A stretch of DNA of 64,000 nt from Zhengitettix transpicula (GCA_037074705.1 CM073591.1:71964532-72028531); one strand, 5' to 3'. Positions 1-13,372 are shown, counted from the stretch's first letter. Made by a program: numbers and translations. The notes: a model not told the origin generated them from the letters alone.

Positions 1-34
1 TTTCAGATAATGTTTTAACACATTTGGTATTATA

Positions 35-232
35 TTAAGAATAACCTTTTACAGTCACATTAGTATTTATTTTCAATCTGTATTCTGAAGCTATCGTCTT
101 AACTTATATTATTAAACTTATTAAGTATAAGATACAGATATATCCTGATGACTCTGGTGGGGTGAGAGGCCGAAAGCTACAGCCTATAGACTGAAAATAA
201 ATATTATTGTGACTGCAGAACGTTATTCTTAA
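35..232. repeat. Fold-back element with hammerhead-like core
   Basis: Positions 35-82 and 185-232 are inverted copies of each other (about 48 bases, roughly eight mismatches by eye). The spacer carries CTGATGA at 145-151 and GAAA at 172-175, the two conserved core strings of a hammerhead ribozyme in the right order. Only CTCT/AGAG is an obvious stem II, so activity is doubtful. Four other fold-backs in the window share this plan. The left limit may be cut by the window edge. Confidence 0.55.
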
Positions 233-255
233 TTTAAGTTAAAATATATTAATAC

Positions 256-3200
256 AGTCGGTTCATATTATGTATTACACACTCTCAGTGAGATGCTTTT
301 CTAATAAAAAGACTCACACAACGTTCTTCAAAAACGAATACTTAATAAACGTATATTTTGGTTTTATATTCTCACACGGAGGTTATGACGCTGAAATATA
401 TAGTAATACTACTTACAAGTTTCTGATACATTTTAAAAAGTTTCGTAAAGTTCTGGATTTGTATTAAAAATGGAAGATTCATCAGAGTTAATTTTCCAAG
501 AAACACTAAATTCTAACTATAAATTTGCCACACATATATTCGATAATTTTAACGAGAAAGACAAATATAGATAAGTCAGCACTCCAGAGAGACTTACAAT
601 TATAAAGGAAAGTTTAAACAGTTACAGATTAATATCCAATAAAAAAAGTGCTGATACAGATCCATGTATAAAAAATGTATTTATTAAAGAAACATTGTTG
701 GTTGCATCAAATCTTTCGCAGGAAAACTGAGATTAAAAACTTAATGACCGTAAAGATACTACGCAGTACAGCTGCCTTTTAAGGCTCACAAGTGAATACT
801 TTACAGATAAATTGAAAATTGTACTGTATTATAAAGTACTGCAAAAATTAAAGTGTTCTGTAAATAATAAATTTACTGTAGTTTGAGAGATCCCATATTG
901 TTTATGTACACATAAAGTATTTGTTATTACTTAGTGAACAAAAATACACGGTAATAAAAATAAATTCTTGATATTATTAACCTCGTCCCTAAAAATTGAA
1001 GCATTTTGAGAGAATATTTGATAGCACTAAAATCCGTAAAAAATTGATATATATACACGGATATTAACGAAAAAATTTATTTTATCAGAAAAATTTAGAA
1101 TTTTAAGTACGTTCATAACAAGAAATATTCCGATATTGAAACAGTTGCAAAATAAAAGTATTTACACAAATATAATTGTTCTTCTGTATAATATTTGACT
1201 TGTATTAGTAAATATTTCATAATATATATGGATTAAAAAATACATTATTTCAATTAGCATTATATATTTTTACCTTTATTTATTTTCTACGTTTCACACT
1301 ACTGTAATATAAACTTCGTTTTGACCTCAAATTAGATTCTAATTTATAAGTAATATATTTGGAGTAACACGAAGACGAACAATTTTTTTTGCCTTATGAA
1401 AGCCTCTAATGTAAAATTTGTACTTACTCCGTATTCTCTTTCATATACATATACTTCACTTTTATTTAAAAATGCAGAATTTGTCAAGATATATCTGTAT
1501 GAGTCACATGAGTGATAGAAATACAAACCTATGAGAAATTCAGTGTCTTTCTGATATTACTCTTTTTAATAACAGGATATTAATATACAATAATAGCCAT
1601 ACATTCGCATATTCAACTTCGATTCGTGAAGAAGGACTTCTATTAGCAATTCTGCATCCGAACGGGGCTCATAGATCGACAAGAATTTTGGAATTGCGTA
1701 GGTCAGTAAAAAAATCTATAGTTTAAAAATGTTTCAAGGCCTAATTTCATCAAATATTAAAGATTGCGGAAAGTCTAATGTACTTGCACCGGAAGATGAA
1801 GAAAACTTCAAAACCAAATACCAACCGTGACAAGTTATCTTTCAACCAAACACCTTTTACATTGATTAAATGGCGACTGCAACAGTTATTTACGAATGCT
1901 TACGTACTTGACACCACATACAAGATGGCTTCCGCGAATTTGTTTGAAGATGAAAAATGTTAACGGAATTAAGTATCCAGTTACCTAAGCACATTCAACA
2001 GGAATATCTCTCTCATTTACGACTTTTCACCGTATTATGTGAAATTATAATGTTTACGGTATCCCACGAGCGTACATTTTATCCGCTTTCTTCTACATTG
2101 CGTTAGATTGTTAAATTCCGTATCGTAATATCATTTTGTCCGTCATTTGGCTATTTTATCTTATTATTAGAATTATATTTATCTAAGCAATACTACTGTT
2201 ACTCTGAACTTGATAGGATGACTGGATATTTGGAAAATGAAAACAAATGATATTTTTATTAAACTCAAAACAAGTTTCATATATTACTAAACAGTTTTAT
2301 TCATTATCATCCTAACGTATCAAACACTGAATGTATAAGCTAAACTATAATTTAATATATTCCTTTGATACTCCCGGTATTAGTTTCCTTGTTTCCAAGT
2401 TTTGTCTTATTTTCAATAATCCGTTCAATAAATAAAATTTTAAAGTTCACATGAGACACACACACCTTTTCTTGGACTGACATAACGTGCGGTTTTATAT
2501 TGCATGAATTACTGAAACTTGCATTTTAGGAATCTTATCGTTTAAGGTTTATATATCAGCTATTAACATTTTCAGTGCAGATTATTTAATGGTGATTTTT
2601 ACGATGAAAACATTACAGCTATGAATCACGAGTTTTAATTCCAAACGGCATGTATGTGGCTTACGTGGAATCATCAGGTGTTGAAGTGACTGACCGAGGA
2701 TTTCGTACCAACACACACGCACAATTCAAAATCAATTGTCATAAAAACAACAACAGATGTTGGCTAATTTTTATTCATAAATAGAACGGTCAACATCTGG
2801 ACTAATTTACCCGTAGGAGTGTTTTAGGGAAAATCCTCTTCAAGAAAATAAATATAGATAAAATATGAATTATGGCTTCTATAAACATAATTAATTGCCA
2901 TAAGCGTCGAACCAAGATTAAAGAACATTTCGCAAATTTGTAACAACATTTCGATACATAAAACTTTTTAACCAAACATGTAAGTTGGATACTCTCAAAA
3001 TTGATTGGATAAATACAATTGAATGTAATTATTATTCTCGATAGATGAGCAAAATTCAATAAATGTGAAAAATGATTCACAAAATTTAAATTCCATGCAT
3101 GTTAAACATTTATTATGACTTAAAATTATTTATACTTAATATTTTGAATTTTTTATTCTTGTGTTTAAAAAAACAGTTACAACAGTGTAAGTTTTTTGAC

Positions 3201-4138
3201 GTTTTTGAAAAGCCCTGAATGTTATTGAAAGCAGTCTAAATATTTCTGTTTAGCTCATATGTAAGTTAATTATGTAACTAACAATGTTACACTAAATTGA
3301 TTTTTTTGTTTGTAAGCTATCTACTGACTTTTTCATTACATTTATTTTTAGGTGCAACTGTATTGGGCTCTGATCGTAGATAACGTTTTTTATTTATAAA
3401 AACTTATATAATAAACTTCTGACTTGTGACTATGTTACGTTAATTTTGTAATAAATATTAGTTGAATATTAAAAAACGTAGGAAATTAAGTGTTTTCCCT
3501 CAACAAATAATACAAAAATCAAATATAAATATTCAATCTGAAGTGAAGTGTTGAAATGGTGATTATTCCATGCAGTGCTTTTCATTCTTCGTGTTTTTCA
3601 TTCTTTAATAATATGTCCCAAAGCAACAAGCTGTTTTCTAAACACCAAAATCAGTTTAAAACTAAGCTATCTTAATTACTCTTTAGTCACTCCCAATAAA
3701 GCAAAAGAATTTGTATGTGAATCTCAGTTACGTATTTAAGGTATAGAATTGATTTATAATGTCAATGTTCAATATTAACTACTAATGATCATCATGTAAT
3801 GTTGCACAATGCATTACAACCAACATTAGCATTTAAACTATCTATATTTATGAAAGATAAATCGTCTGTATTTTATTAAATAGATAAATAATTATCCCAA
3901 ATAACAGACAAAAGTAAGTTTTATATTAAAAACCATTGTTATTTCGTTATTTATGTTTATAATTAGTATCCATGTTTCTGTTAAAGCATATCATTAATTT
4001 ACTATCAAATTATTATAAATAATTAGCACTCACTATTAATAAAATAAATTAATGATTATTTACAATGCAGCACTTGCAAGAAATTATTAATATATTAACC
4101 GAAAATAAAGAAAAATCGAAAAATCGGAAAGATTTGTT
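256..4138. other. AT-rich DNA without recognisable genes
   Basis: Very AT-rich sequence with frequent stops in all frames. The short ORFs here (for example a 92-codon minus-strand frame near 2.8-3.1 kb) have low-complexity, AT-driven composition and match no family I recognise. No repeat shared with the rest of the window was seen. Confidence 0.5.
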
Positions 4139-4448
4139 CGCTGTTCCAATTGGAACAGTCGGCCAGCTGCCTCCTAAACTAGTCGAGGCACGGAGAAGGG
4201 AATGCTGCGTCCCCACAGCAAACCCCTCTGCCGCCATCGGACAAATGCCAAATGGCCGAACTACAATGCAGATTTTCTGTTTTTTTTCTGCATAACTTTT
4301 AGGCGAATGCCTTAAACCATACCGCGGGGGCCCTTGTTAACCCTTGACTACCTTCCTCTATCCTTCCGCATCTCCCTTTTCAAATCACTTCCTATGCAAT
4401 TAAATAGGAGTTTCCACCTTCATGTAGCCTGTCACTCTAAAAAAAATT
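4139..4448 (+). repeat. R1 interspersed repeat, 5'-truncated copy
   Basis: Shares the block reading GGCCAGCTGCCTCCTAAACT, GAGGCACGGAGAAGGGAATG and GCTGCGTCCCCACAGCAAAC with the longer copies near 19.2, 38.4, 39.0 and 58.6 kb. It ends in the family's 3' signature, GTAGCCTGT followed by CTAAAAAAAA. It lacks the 5' third and has small internal deletions. A 76-codon frame overlaps it, but this is the generic open frame of the repeat. Confidence 0.85.
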
Positions 4449-4964
4449 ACCCTCTGACACATTACATGACATTGAAGCTTACTTTCAATACAGGATCTGA
4501 CATAATTATTATTATTATTATTACAGACACCCGCCAATATATAATTCAGAATATTTATTTTTTATGAAATCGTAGTACGGGACTGCTTTGTTTAATATTA
4601 AATGTATAGTATGATATTTCGTATATCACAATCGTCATTATATTCAGTTTTTTGTAAATATCAGCTGTATATTGTTAAAGAGACTTGAATTTGACAGTTT
4701 CTTGATGGTTCACGATCACGTTCCAATATATCTTTATTATTAAGACTTAAGATTCATTTAAAATATTTAGTTAATATAAGTTGAATTAATTATTAATGTT
4801 AAAAGCATAGGTATTAGATCGTATGTTTAACTAGTTTCAGAAGATGTAGTAACATTTCTCCGGTTTTCGTAATGCTGTTGAATGACGCAGATGAAGCGCA
4901 AGTGATTGATTTTCATCTATCTGAGGTAGTTTAACTGCTTACTACCTTGTGGAGTGTGAAATTT

Positions 4965-5290
4965 GTATCCCTTAGCGGAAGTATCGAGTGTGGGGTCAGA
5001 CGTCCTTGGTAAGGGTACATTGATAAATATCACCTACGTCTCTATCCCAGGACCATGTTCACACCTGACGCACCATTAATAGCAGTCACCTGCGCACATA
5101 CACATGCTCACGCTAGCATAAGTGGCCAGGGATACCGGGCCTGAGTTATGCTTCCGCAGATGTGGCGTGCCTTTGTCACAATTCCGGCAACGTTAACCCA
5201 ATTAAGCCATATCAGACATTCTCTCGCGACCCAGAATTTGGCGGGCGGATCTCGAGCTAACGTTCCCGGAATAACAGGACGTAATGTTTG
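4965..5290. other. GC-richer island, unassigned
   Basis: About 325 bases clearly richer in G+C than the flanks. No tRNA fold, transposase motif or long ORF was recognised and it does not match other repeats here. It could be a diverged mobile-element fragment or conserved non-coding DNA. The neighbouring 4449-4964 and 5291-9117 are AT-rich with nothing I can name. Confidence 0.3.
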
Positions 5291-8200
5291 AGTCCAAGAT
5301 AGTCATTATAATAGTACTTCTTAATCCTTAAAATACCATATACATTCTCTTGTTTTTATACCTTACACACCATATGGTAAAAGTTTATAATGTTAATTAT
5401 AAAGGCAGTACCGATCAGATCGGTGAATTCTCCTTGTTACCAAACTGCAATTGTCATCGACTGAATATTCCTGCAAAACTTAATTAATTCACAGTTAAAC
5501 GTCTTGTTTTCGATTATAAAGGAAAATGAAGTAATTGAAAATAAAATTTTCGACAGTTTCACAAAAGATGCAGAAGAAGGGTTAAGCTTCTAGGATTCGA
5601 CAAACGTTACAGTTATGAACATAGTCGATAACTACCGGAGAAACTTTTATGTTTGTACAATTATTGGTACACGCCGTGAAGTCAGTTGCTTTCGACACAA
5701 TTTCACCTAATTAACTAACTACTGTGAATTTGCATGCCAAGTTTATGGTACGACGTACGAGAAAAGTGATACACAACGTCGGGCCTTCCTATAAAAGTTA
5801 TAAAAAAAATTGATACAAATAATGAATAATCAAATAATATTACCAATATTAATATTGACAAACAGACTGATTCGCCTACATACATCACAAAATAATACAA
5901 TAAAATTACTCCATGATATGAATATATTGTATTGGTCTCAGAGCTAAGGTCCTGGTCGAGATAGGTGTCAATTTTGAGTTTACTTTCATCCATCACTCCA
6001 AAATGGAAGTTACCATCAGTTACAGATTTTTCAGAACGTTTGAAAATAATTTTTTTCTGACCACAAAAATTTATAACAGCATTTACGTCTATTTGAATAG
6101 TTTTTTAATTGAATCCAAAACTGATGTTCATCTCTAGAAACAGATACGACAGTCAAAGCAAGGTCAGAAATGAAAATAAATAAATATAAGAAGAGGTATT
6201 TTTTATATTATAAAAGTTCTTATGGAAACAAAATTGATTATTTTAAACAATTCAACATCAGAAATGTGTTATCGATGTTTCACTTGAAATGATTTAAATT
6301 TTCTTTTGTTGATTAATGAAACTTCTTCTGTCAGATTTAGTCACAATAATTTTTTTTTCCACAAACAATAATTTCCTAAATATTCCATTTTAATTTTTGC
6401 CCGTTAACCTTAAACAAACTTGTCTTTTAAAGACAAAAAAATTACTTTGCATCCATATGTTTCCTTGTAGCCTTAAATTATGCAGTTATCATGATGGTTT
6501 TTAGGTTCAGAGTAAAATTTAAAAAATCTTAAAGTGTAATAATTTTTTTTTGTTTTTACGATGAATATTTCTATAACATGAACAAGGGAGTATTCGAATT
6601 CAGAAACTCTGCGAAATACTTTTAGACACATTTTAATACGAGTATCTATTTTTTCATAGATAGTCATAGTCGAATAAATTAACGGGAATTTTTGTGTGTT
6701 GTTTTTTGCATAAAAAACTAAATTTTTGAAAGTGCGAGTGTCTAATAAGTACATTTTTCTTATTAAAAATTATATATCCGAGAAGTCAGAACATTATTTA
6801 AAGTATAATGACAATAAAATACCAATAATATTTTTATGTTCATATAAATAACCTGAAACATACTGTTTGACTAAGGTTATATTTAAGCATTTATTTATAA
6901 AGTTTAATTATGAATTCAAAATTTTAAAGGACATTTCTGTCGGCTAGAATTTTATAGGTATGGTTGAACAACTTCACAAAACTTCGTTACCTTCCCTGGG
7001 GATAAACAAAGCCATTTGAGAATAACACCCTTGTGAACAGGGGAAATAAATTAGAAGTCGAGTTCGCACAGAATTCCCAAGTGGTAAGACTCGATACACT
7101 CTCGTGGAACTAATTGCCTGCCATTCTGATCATCTCATAATTGACTGTAGAAGCCAAATATTTCGTCCCATGGACACACATTTTTGTTCTCTTTACAAAT
7201 TACTACGTACTGAACTCACAAAATCCCTCATGTTTTCTCTATTTCATCTAGCTCTGTTCTATCCGTATTTACGGCAGTGGAATATTAAATAAATTTAAAA
7301 TCGAATTGTTGTAAACTAGGTTTTTCAAGGGAAAGAAATCTTTAAACTGACCAGTTTATTATAAGAAAAACAGCAGTTTACCTACCACCTTGCTTTCCTG
7401 TTAAATTCTGAAATTGAAGTTTTTGATTTTTGGGAGACACATTATTAATGAAGACAATATCTATCAATTTTAATATTTGAACGCTTATATTTATTTTTTA
7501 TTTTATTCTAACATCATGACTTATTACTCTATGTAAAGTTAAAAATATTGTATTCATACAAATTAAAGGCGTTTTGTCTCATTGTACTGCTTAAATTGAT
7601 TAATAATATTAATAACTGTCTGGTGACACACAGTGAATTTTTAGAAAATACAAACTTACCAATAACCGGCCTCTTAAAAAAATTTCCATAGCGAGATTGA
7701 AATGCTAAAATTTGCTTCGTATGGTCAAGGAATTCTGTAGCTATATTATCGCTATGAATAATTCTGTTTTTAAAAAATAAAAAGGCTATATTATACAGAG
7801 TAAAGTACAGTCAATCAGAATAATTTTAATCGCGGAGCGAAGAATTTTCATTAATTTGTGAATATATGCCTAATTAATTTCAGTAGTTATCGGCTTATTT
7901 TTAGTATCGACCACATTAAAGACGTTATTATTCAGAGAAATTTAAGAATATGAAACACGTTGCACGAGATTGAAAACTGGAAATGTTACCGACCAAAATG
8001 AAACATGTTATACGAATCATATCGCTTAAAAATTCCTAAACGCCACTTATAGAATTAAAGGATCATACTTCGCTTTTAAAATTCCCGAGAAGAATTGATG
8101 TTACTTGGAAATAAGTTGGAAGCTTTCCTAAACGTTTCTCGGATTTAATTTTATTGGTCTGATGCCAACGGCCCGGCCCTGACTGAGACAGAAAGAACCG

Positions 8201-9117
8201 ACTGGCCTTCAATAAAATTATCTAACAGGATACGATGTCCTTATGATATTCCCAAACAATACTAAATCATGAAATAAATATAATAGATCACAGCATTTTC
8301 TAGAATCATTTACTGTAGATATCTGCAGTTACGAAAACATTATTTATAAAATTTCGGATACTAATTTAATTAATTTTTTCAATAATTCAGAAATAAAAAT
8401 TTAATTTTATTTAGCATTAATAATTGAAAACATCGCATTCACTGGTTTCATGTTGTTACATTACAAAATTTTATTCTGTGATTTCATTTTTTTGTACAAG
8501 CTCAATTGATGAACAAATTCTGAATTTCCCATTCAGTCTAACTTATCGGACAGTTTAATCTTTTATTTGATTTGTTTTTACGACTAATTAAATTTATCGT
8601 TCGCTCGTGCGGTAATAGATTTGGTTGATAATTAATTTGTAATTGACATCTGATGACAGACGCGTCGAGCTCAGAGAAATTATTCGTTGCTCGTTTGACT
8701 TGAGTAATTAGTAGATGATATCTCAGAAAGGTACTATGTATGAGAATTTGGATTAGGCGATACGAGTGAGAAAACTTAAAATATTACACCGCTGTTTATA
8801 GCAGTAAAATATGAAGATAAGAGTGGGAATTCGAAACACTTTCGGACATCTTATTTCTGAGTAAAATTGATGAACAAAGGCATACTTCATGGATACACCA
8901 AAAGATTGAGGCCCAGCTAAGATGAAATAAATTTGGTTCTTCTAGACGTAGCCGTGATTTGAGTAAAGAGACTAGACCAATGGCCAGAATGGGACTCCAA
9001 CAGGAATCGTTGCAAAGCCGTTGGTTGCAATGGTTACACTTTCGTGAAGTGAAACAAATATAAATTAAATCAGTGTTTCGTTAAAGATAAAAATCATAGT
9101 ATATGGATGTAAAAATA

Positions 9118-9190
9118 TCGTCCAGTCCAGGAATCGAAACCGGTAACTTATGCTTACCGGGCGAATGCTCCAACTAACTGAGCCAATTCC
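9118..9190 (-). repeat. tRNA-derived SINE head
   Basis: On the minus strand the sequence reads TTGGCTCAGTTAGTTGGAGC (pol III A-box and D-arm like), then CCGGTAAGCATAAGTTACCGG, then GTTTCGATTCC (B-box and T-arm like), then CTGGACTGGACG. Spacing suits a tRNA-related SINE promoter. The CGGTAAGC and CTGG-CTGG-CGA strings recur at 48.4 kb, so both belong to one family. It is not a functional tRNA: acceptor pairing is absent and the anticodon loop is irregular. The tail could not be delimited. Confidence 0.6.
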
Positions 9191-10138
9191 TTCTATTCCC
9201 GATCCAGTGCGACATTCCTACATCCCTCAGTCCTCATACGGTTCACTTCAATTTACACATCAAAGCACCTTCATGGTCTTCTTCGCACGATCAGATTAAG
9301 GGTTGTGTAATGGAGCAACAATTTTAATTTATTTTTGTGTTGTATTGCGTTTGAGTAATATCAGCTGATACTTAAATAACCATTGATAATTTTTATCTGT
9401 AAAAAATTTATTTCGTTGAGGGAGTATAATCGCTGGTTGCCTAAGAAACAAAACATCTGGTTGGGGATGATTGAGCGAATTTTACCGTTTTTATGTTAAA
9501 TGTTTCATGGCGAGATATTAAGTATATCAAATGCGCCTATCTGAATTTATTAAAAATTATATATCCGAGGCAGAGAAAAATTATCCTTGTGAAGGAAGTC
9601 GACCATCGACTGGAATTGCATCAAGGGCTGAACTGATACCTCTGGATCGACGTAGAACCTTCCCCTCGAACTCAAATATAGCGGGTCAGTACATAATTTG
9701 CCAATTGTATCAATAATTGCCAGGGAATTGAACCTGACGAAAAAGAGTCGTATTTTAATAGTCGGAGCGTTCAATATTTTTATTTCCCTAACCCCTGTGA
9801 ATTTCCGTTACAGTGAATATCTAATGTATATTGATTATAGGTTTATATTTAATTCATTTTTATCTTAACCATTTTCCTCTGGATTGAGCTTATAAGCTTT
9901 TCTTTAAAGGCTCTGAATTAAGGATAAAAATTGATTTTATTTGTTTCTGTAATTATTTTAAATATTTGCATTATTATTAAAAAAAAATTCTTATTTTCAT
10001 TCTGACTTACGTTTTCGACTAACTTTTAATAAAGAAAATTTTGAATTCTTGTACTTTAAATTGTATTTAGTTTTACTGTAGCCAAATTTTATACACAAAT
10101 ATAAAAAAAATGCTTGAAAACTTCTCAATTAAAGGTCA

Positions 10139-10685
10139 TTTATATTTATATTTAGTATTCATTCCATTAGTCCTTTGCCGAGGAAATAGGATACGTTAAA
10201 ATATAAGATTACATGAAAATAATAATTATTACAATTACAAAGTTTAAAAAACAATCATTGAACTTTACAAAACAAATTGTATAATTTAAAACTACGTTAA
10301 ATAGAAAACGTCCTCGGGTTTCTGAGAACGTTTTCTTCAGCAAATACACCGGGATAGTCTTTGAAACGTTAAATACATTAATATAACAGTAATTAATAAT
10401 GAAAGAAATGATAAGGGTATTAATTAATCTTAAATTTTCATTCGACGGAGTTTCCAACAGAAAATATTACATCGATTCACGTCGTACATGAAAAATAAAA
10501 TAAATCAGCAGTTAAATTCTATAATATTATAATCGTAAAATAATATTAGAACTTGATAGGATACAAGCAAACTATTTTATTAAAGAGAATCTAATCCATC
10601 CTTCCTATCTACGAACTCTTTCAGCGAGTAATATGCTCCATTAATTAACAGAGATTTATAACTGTTTATAAATAAATTTTGTATA
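10139..10685 (-). mobile_element. LINE 3' end (jockey-like), 5'-truncated
   Basis: On the minus strand this matches the plus-strand LINE tail at 57.4-58.1 kb. The shared part is the last codons of the reverse-transcriptase ORF (reading approximately SLLINGAYYSLKEFV, degraded), the stop, the 3' UTR, and the terminal signature CCTATTTCCTCG followed by GGACTAATGGAATGAATA. It is truncated at its 5' side near 10685, which is typical of target-primed reverse transcription. It carries a 62-base insertion at 10304-10365 flanked by 10-bp direct repeats, and cannot encode a protein. Confidence 0.8.
10294..10375. repeat. 62-bp insertion with 10-bp direct repeats inside the LINE
   Basis: ACGTTAAATA occurs exactly at 10294-10303 and 10366-10375, enclosing 62 bases. 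The insert contains inverted arms GAAAACGTCCTCG and TGAGAACGTTTTC around GGTTTC. The 57 kb LINE copy lacks the corresponding segment. The flanking repeat looks like a target-site duplication, but the insert could also be an ancestral part of this LINE subfamily. Confidence 0.5.
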
Positions 10686-10837
10686 CTAAAAGTTTTTATT
10701 TCGTCAGGATGACAATGCAATTATCCAGGAATCTACATGCGCATGATGTTACATAATTACAATATAATAAAAATATTCCCATACTATTATAAAAAAATTA
10801 CCATATTATTTTGTTACTTTTACCGTATCGTAATGAC

Positions 10838-10900
10838 AAAAATACAACTTAAAAATTTAGTTGAAAAAATTATAAAAACAATCGTGCACTAAAGGGTTAA
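10838..10900 (+). mobile_element. TTAA-type MITE, 3' end only
   Basis: The stretch reading CTTAAAAATTTAGTTGAAAA and ending GTGCACTAAAGGGTTAA matches the right end of the MITE copy at 41.2-41.7 kb, including the terminal inverted repeat and the TTAA target. The left part is missing. Confidence 0.65.
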
Positions 10901-10951
10901 CATAAGGTATAATTAACAAAGTTTGTGGATTTCCTCGGTGAATTGCATGAA

Positions 10952-11047
10952 TGAATTTCTCTCGAGTTGTACAAGTAATCAGTGACGTTTCGACGTCAGA
11001 CTGAAGAAGATGACGGAACCAGCAGTTGAAAACCGGAGAGAAATTCA
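10952..11047 (+). repeat. Fold-back element with hammerhead-like core
   Basis: The inverted arms are TGAATTTCTCTC at 10952-10963 and GAGAGAAATTCA at 11036-11047, exact over 12 bases. Between them lie CTGAAGA at 11001-11007 and GAAAACC at 11028-11034. A good stem II is not visible, so the core is degenerate. It begins about 50 bases after the MITE fragment. Confidence 0.45.
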
Positions 11048-11050
11048 AAT

Positions 11051-11870
11051 ATATTGTAATACCAATTAAACAGGGTATTAATTGTTTTTAATGTAATTTA
11101 ATTGTTGGCGGTACGGGTGCTTAAAGAAGACAATCGCAGCGGGTCTTTCTTTGTTAACAATGGAGACTGGAGACCGCGCGCTTAGAGAACTCAGTCTGCG
11201 GCAAGAGGCGAAACGGGAAAGTCTGCGGCAAGACGCGAAACAAAAAAGTGCGTCGAGAACTGGGACATAGCTGATCGGTCCACGTAGAGAAATAAAACAG
11301 TAAAAGTCTCCGGATCTAGAATTATGAATAGGGCCATCTAGGAAGTCCAACGGCGAGATATAATAGTTAATATAAAACGCAAGTAAACAGTTTTGACAGA
11401 GAGACTCATAAAATGGCAGTTTGGAAGCAGAAGTTTTGCTTCACAAACTGAAATAATTTTCGCATAGAGAGACTTCAAGTATATCTACGTCCGGCAACTG
11501 ACTGAGGGTGGCTAATCCAGGTTCCAGGATAGCAGAGATCCAGAGCAACTACCGTGTGTTCAAAATCTAATGAGTATAATCAGTGTATAATGGCCTGTTT
11601 AGTGTGTGTTGACTTCAAGCTGCAAGAGGCCGAACGGGTACCAGTAGCACTTTCGTGAGTACAAAACAATTATTAATGACAGTAAACGATAATTAAAGGG
11701 TATAGTCAGATTTCGTTCGCGTTTTTTTCCTTTCATTCGTTTTCTTTTACTTTTGTATTTAATATTGTATTCCGTTAACTTCAATGAGTTTGTATTGTTA
11801 TTGTTTTAGTTCATTAGATTGTTCTTACTATCAAACCCAGTGGTGACCCTGAGATAATGAGTAATTCAAC
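11051..11870 (+). other. GC-richer segment, possible LTR-like remnant
   Basis: This segment is richer in G+C than its surroundings and has a short internal duplication (AGTCTGCGGCAAGAGGCGAAAC near 11190, repeated with one change near 11220). It ends with AAACCCAGTGGTGACCCTGA, which resembles the junction of an insect LTR retrotransposon with its primer-binding region. No second LTR and no gag/pol coding follow, so at best it is a solo LTR or a decayed leader. Confidence 0.25.
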
Positions 11871-12533
11871 GAAATTGATTGTAAAATTATAAAGCTATAT
11901 TTTCATAGAACGCCACGAATTAATGAAATAAAAATTGAAATATTTGTTTGATGGAATTCGGCGTGCAAAGCAGGGATTATAATGTGTAATTATCAACAAT
12001 AAATTTTGCAATACATAATAATTTTGTTAATTATTCCTATTAATTAAGACAACGTTTTTAATCATTAAAATATATTATAATTGTTTGGGACACTTCTTAT
12101 AAAATTGTTAATCTTCAGAAAATTGTGATTAGAGTTGTATCAATATTCTTCCAGAACGTCATGTAGAAGACTTTTCAAAATCATGGGATATTCACACTAT
12201 TGGAAGCCATTAGCAGTCAATAATGCTTTTTGTGATAGATAATATTCTATTCACGAATTACTCTGATGTGCACAATTTTAATATAAGAAAAAAACTTTTA
12301 AACTCCCGGTATATTATTTTCAATTACACAGGAAGGAGTCCATTACTGTTTTATTAATATAATTTCAATGTCCCAGATAAAATTAAACAGTTAAAATATA
12401 CTAAACATAAATTCCAATATAAAGAAATATTTGCCATACCACTCCGTCACAAATTTTTTCCTCACGTTAAAAATATGGCACATGCAAACAAATTTAATTC
12501 AATTCATCATATACTATGGTATTTTTATAATAT
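11871..12533. other. AT-rich DNA, nothing recognised
   Basis: Short AT-rich spacer between the possible LTR-like segment and the R2 copy. No ORF, repeat or RNA could be supported. Confidence 0.5.
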
Positions 12534-13304
12534 ACTAGCTGGGTGCCCGGCGTTGCCCGAGATGTCATTTATCTATAACCCCCGATATGACTCCAATTTC
12601 GGCTGCTTTTGCGGAATTTTTATGTAACGCTGCTCGAACCCTAATCATTATAATTAACTCTGAAAAATATTTCTTCAACGCAAATATCTGCCATGTTTGC
12701 ATGTTCCAAAATTTGCACCCCGCTACCCCTGCATCTGAGGGGTAAATGCCAATTTGAATGTCGTTACTAAACACAGTGACTTCCATAACCTTTGATTTGA
12801 CTCAAATGTATTCGCGTTATTTTACTGTAAAGCATCTCCACCCCAAACCCGAAGGGTGTCCTTTTCCCAGGGCGTAGGGGATGAAAATTGTATTCAGATA
12901 AAATTGGTAGAAACACTATCAATATCTTTGACCCCTAAAAATATTTATCCGACTCAAATATCGGCTGTTTTAGTATGTTTCAATATTTCCACCCCCGCCT
13001 CTGGGGGTGGAAGACGCGTCTCACCCCGAGAGTTTGTTTTCTGGTCGCAAAGAACTCGTGTACGAAATTTGGTGAAAATTGCTCGACTGGTGTAGATTTG
13101 TATTTTATTTAGAAAACGTTTGTATGGGAAATAGAAAAGGGCTGTTTTTAGGATTTTCCCGGAAATTATTCGATTTTTTCTCGCCTTTTAAACCTTCCCT
13201 AGACCTCAACGAACATTTCAAGACTAAGATAAGATAAATCCGTTCAGCCGTTCTCGAGTTTTAGTGAGACTAACGAACAGCAATTCATTTTTATATATAT
13301 AGAT
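12534..13304 (+). repeat. R2 repeat (ACTAGCTG family), short copy
   Basis: Begins ACTAGCTGGGTGCCCGGCGT, identical to the start of the large copy at 22339, and shares modules with it: GACTTCCATAACC, CACCCCAAACCC, TCGGCTGTTTTAGTATGTTT and GACGCGTCTCACCCCGA. It holds about two internal units rather than a long array and finishes with a T-rich stretch and TATATATATAGAT. The start and end resemble a widespread class of arthropod non-autonomous repeats, but I cannot name the parent element. No clear target-site duplication is visible. Confidence 0.75.
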
Positions 13305-13372
13305 GTTCATTAAATGTCTCGTTCCACACCATTTAAACCCGAATTGTCAATAAGGATCCATGTAACATGAAT

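Noticed and set aside
11051..11870. Complete LTR retrotransposon
   Set aside because: Only one possible LTR-like segment is seen; no gag/pol motifs and no second LTR follow.
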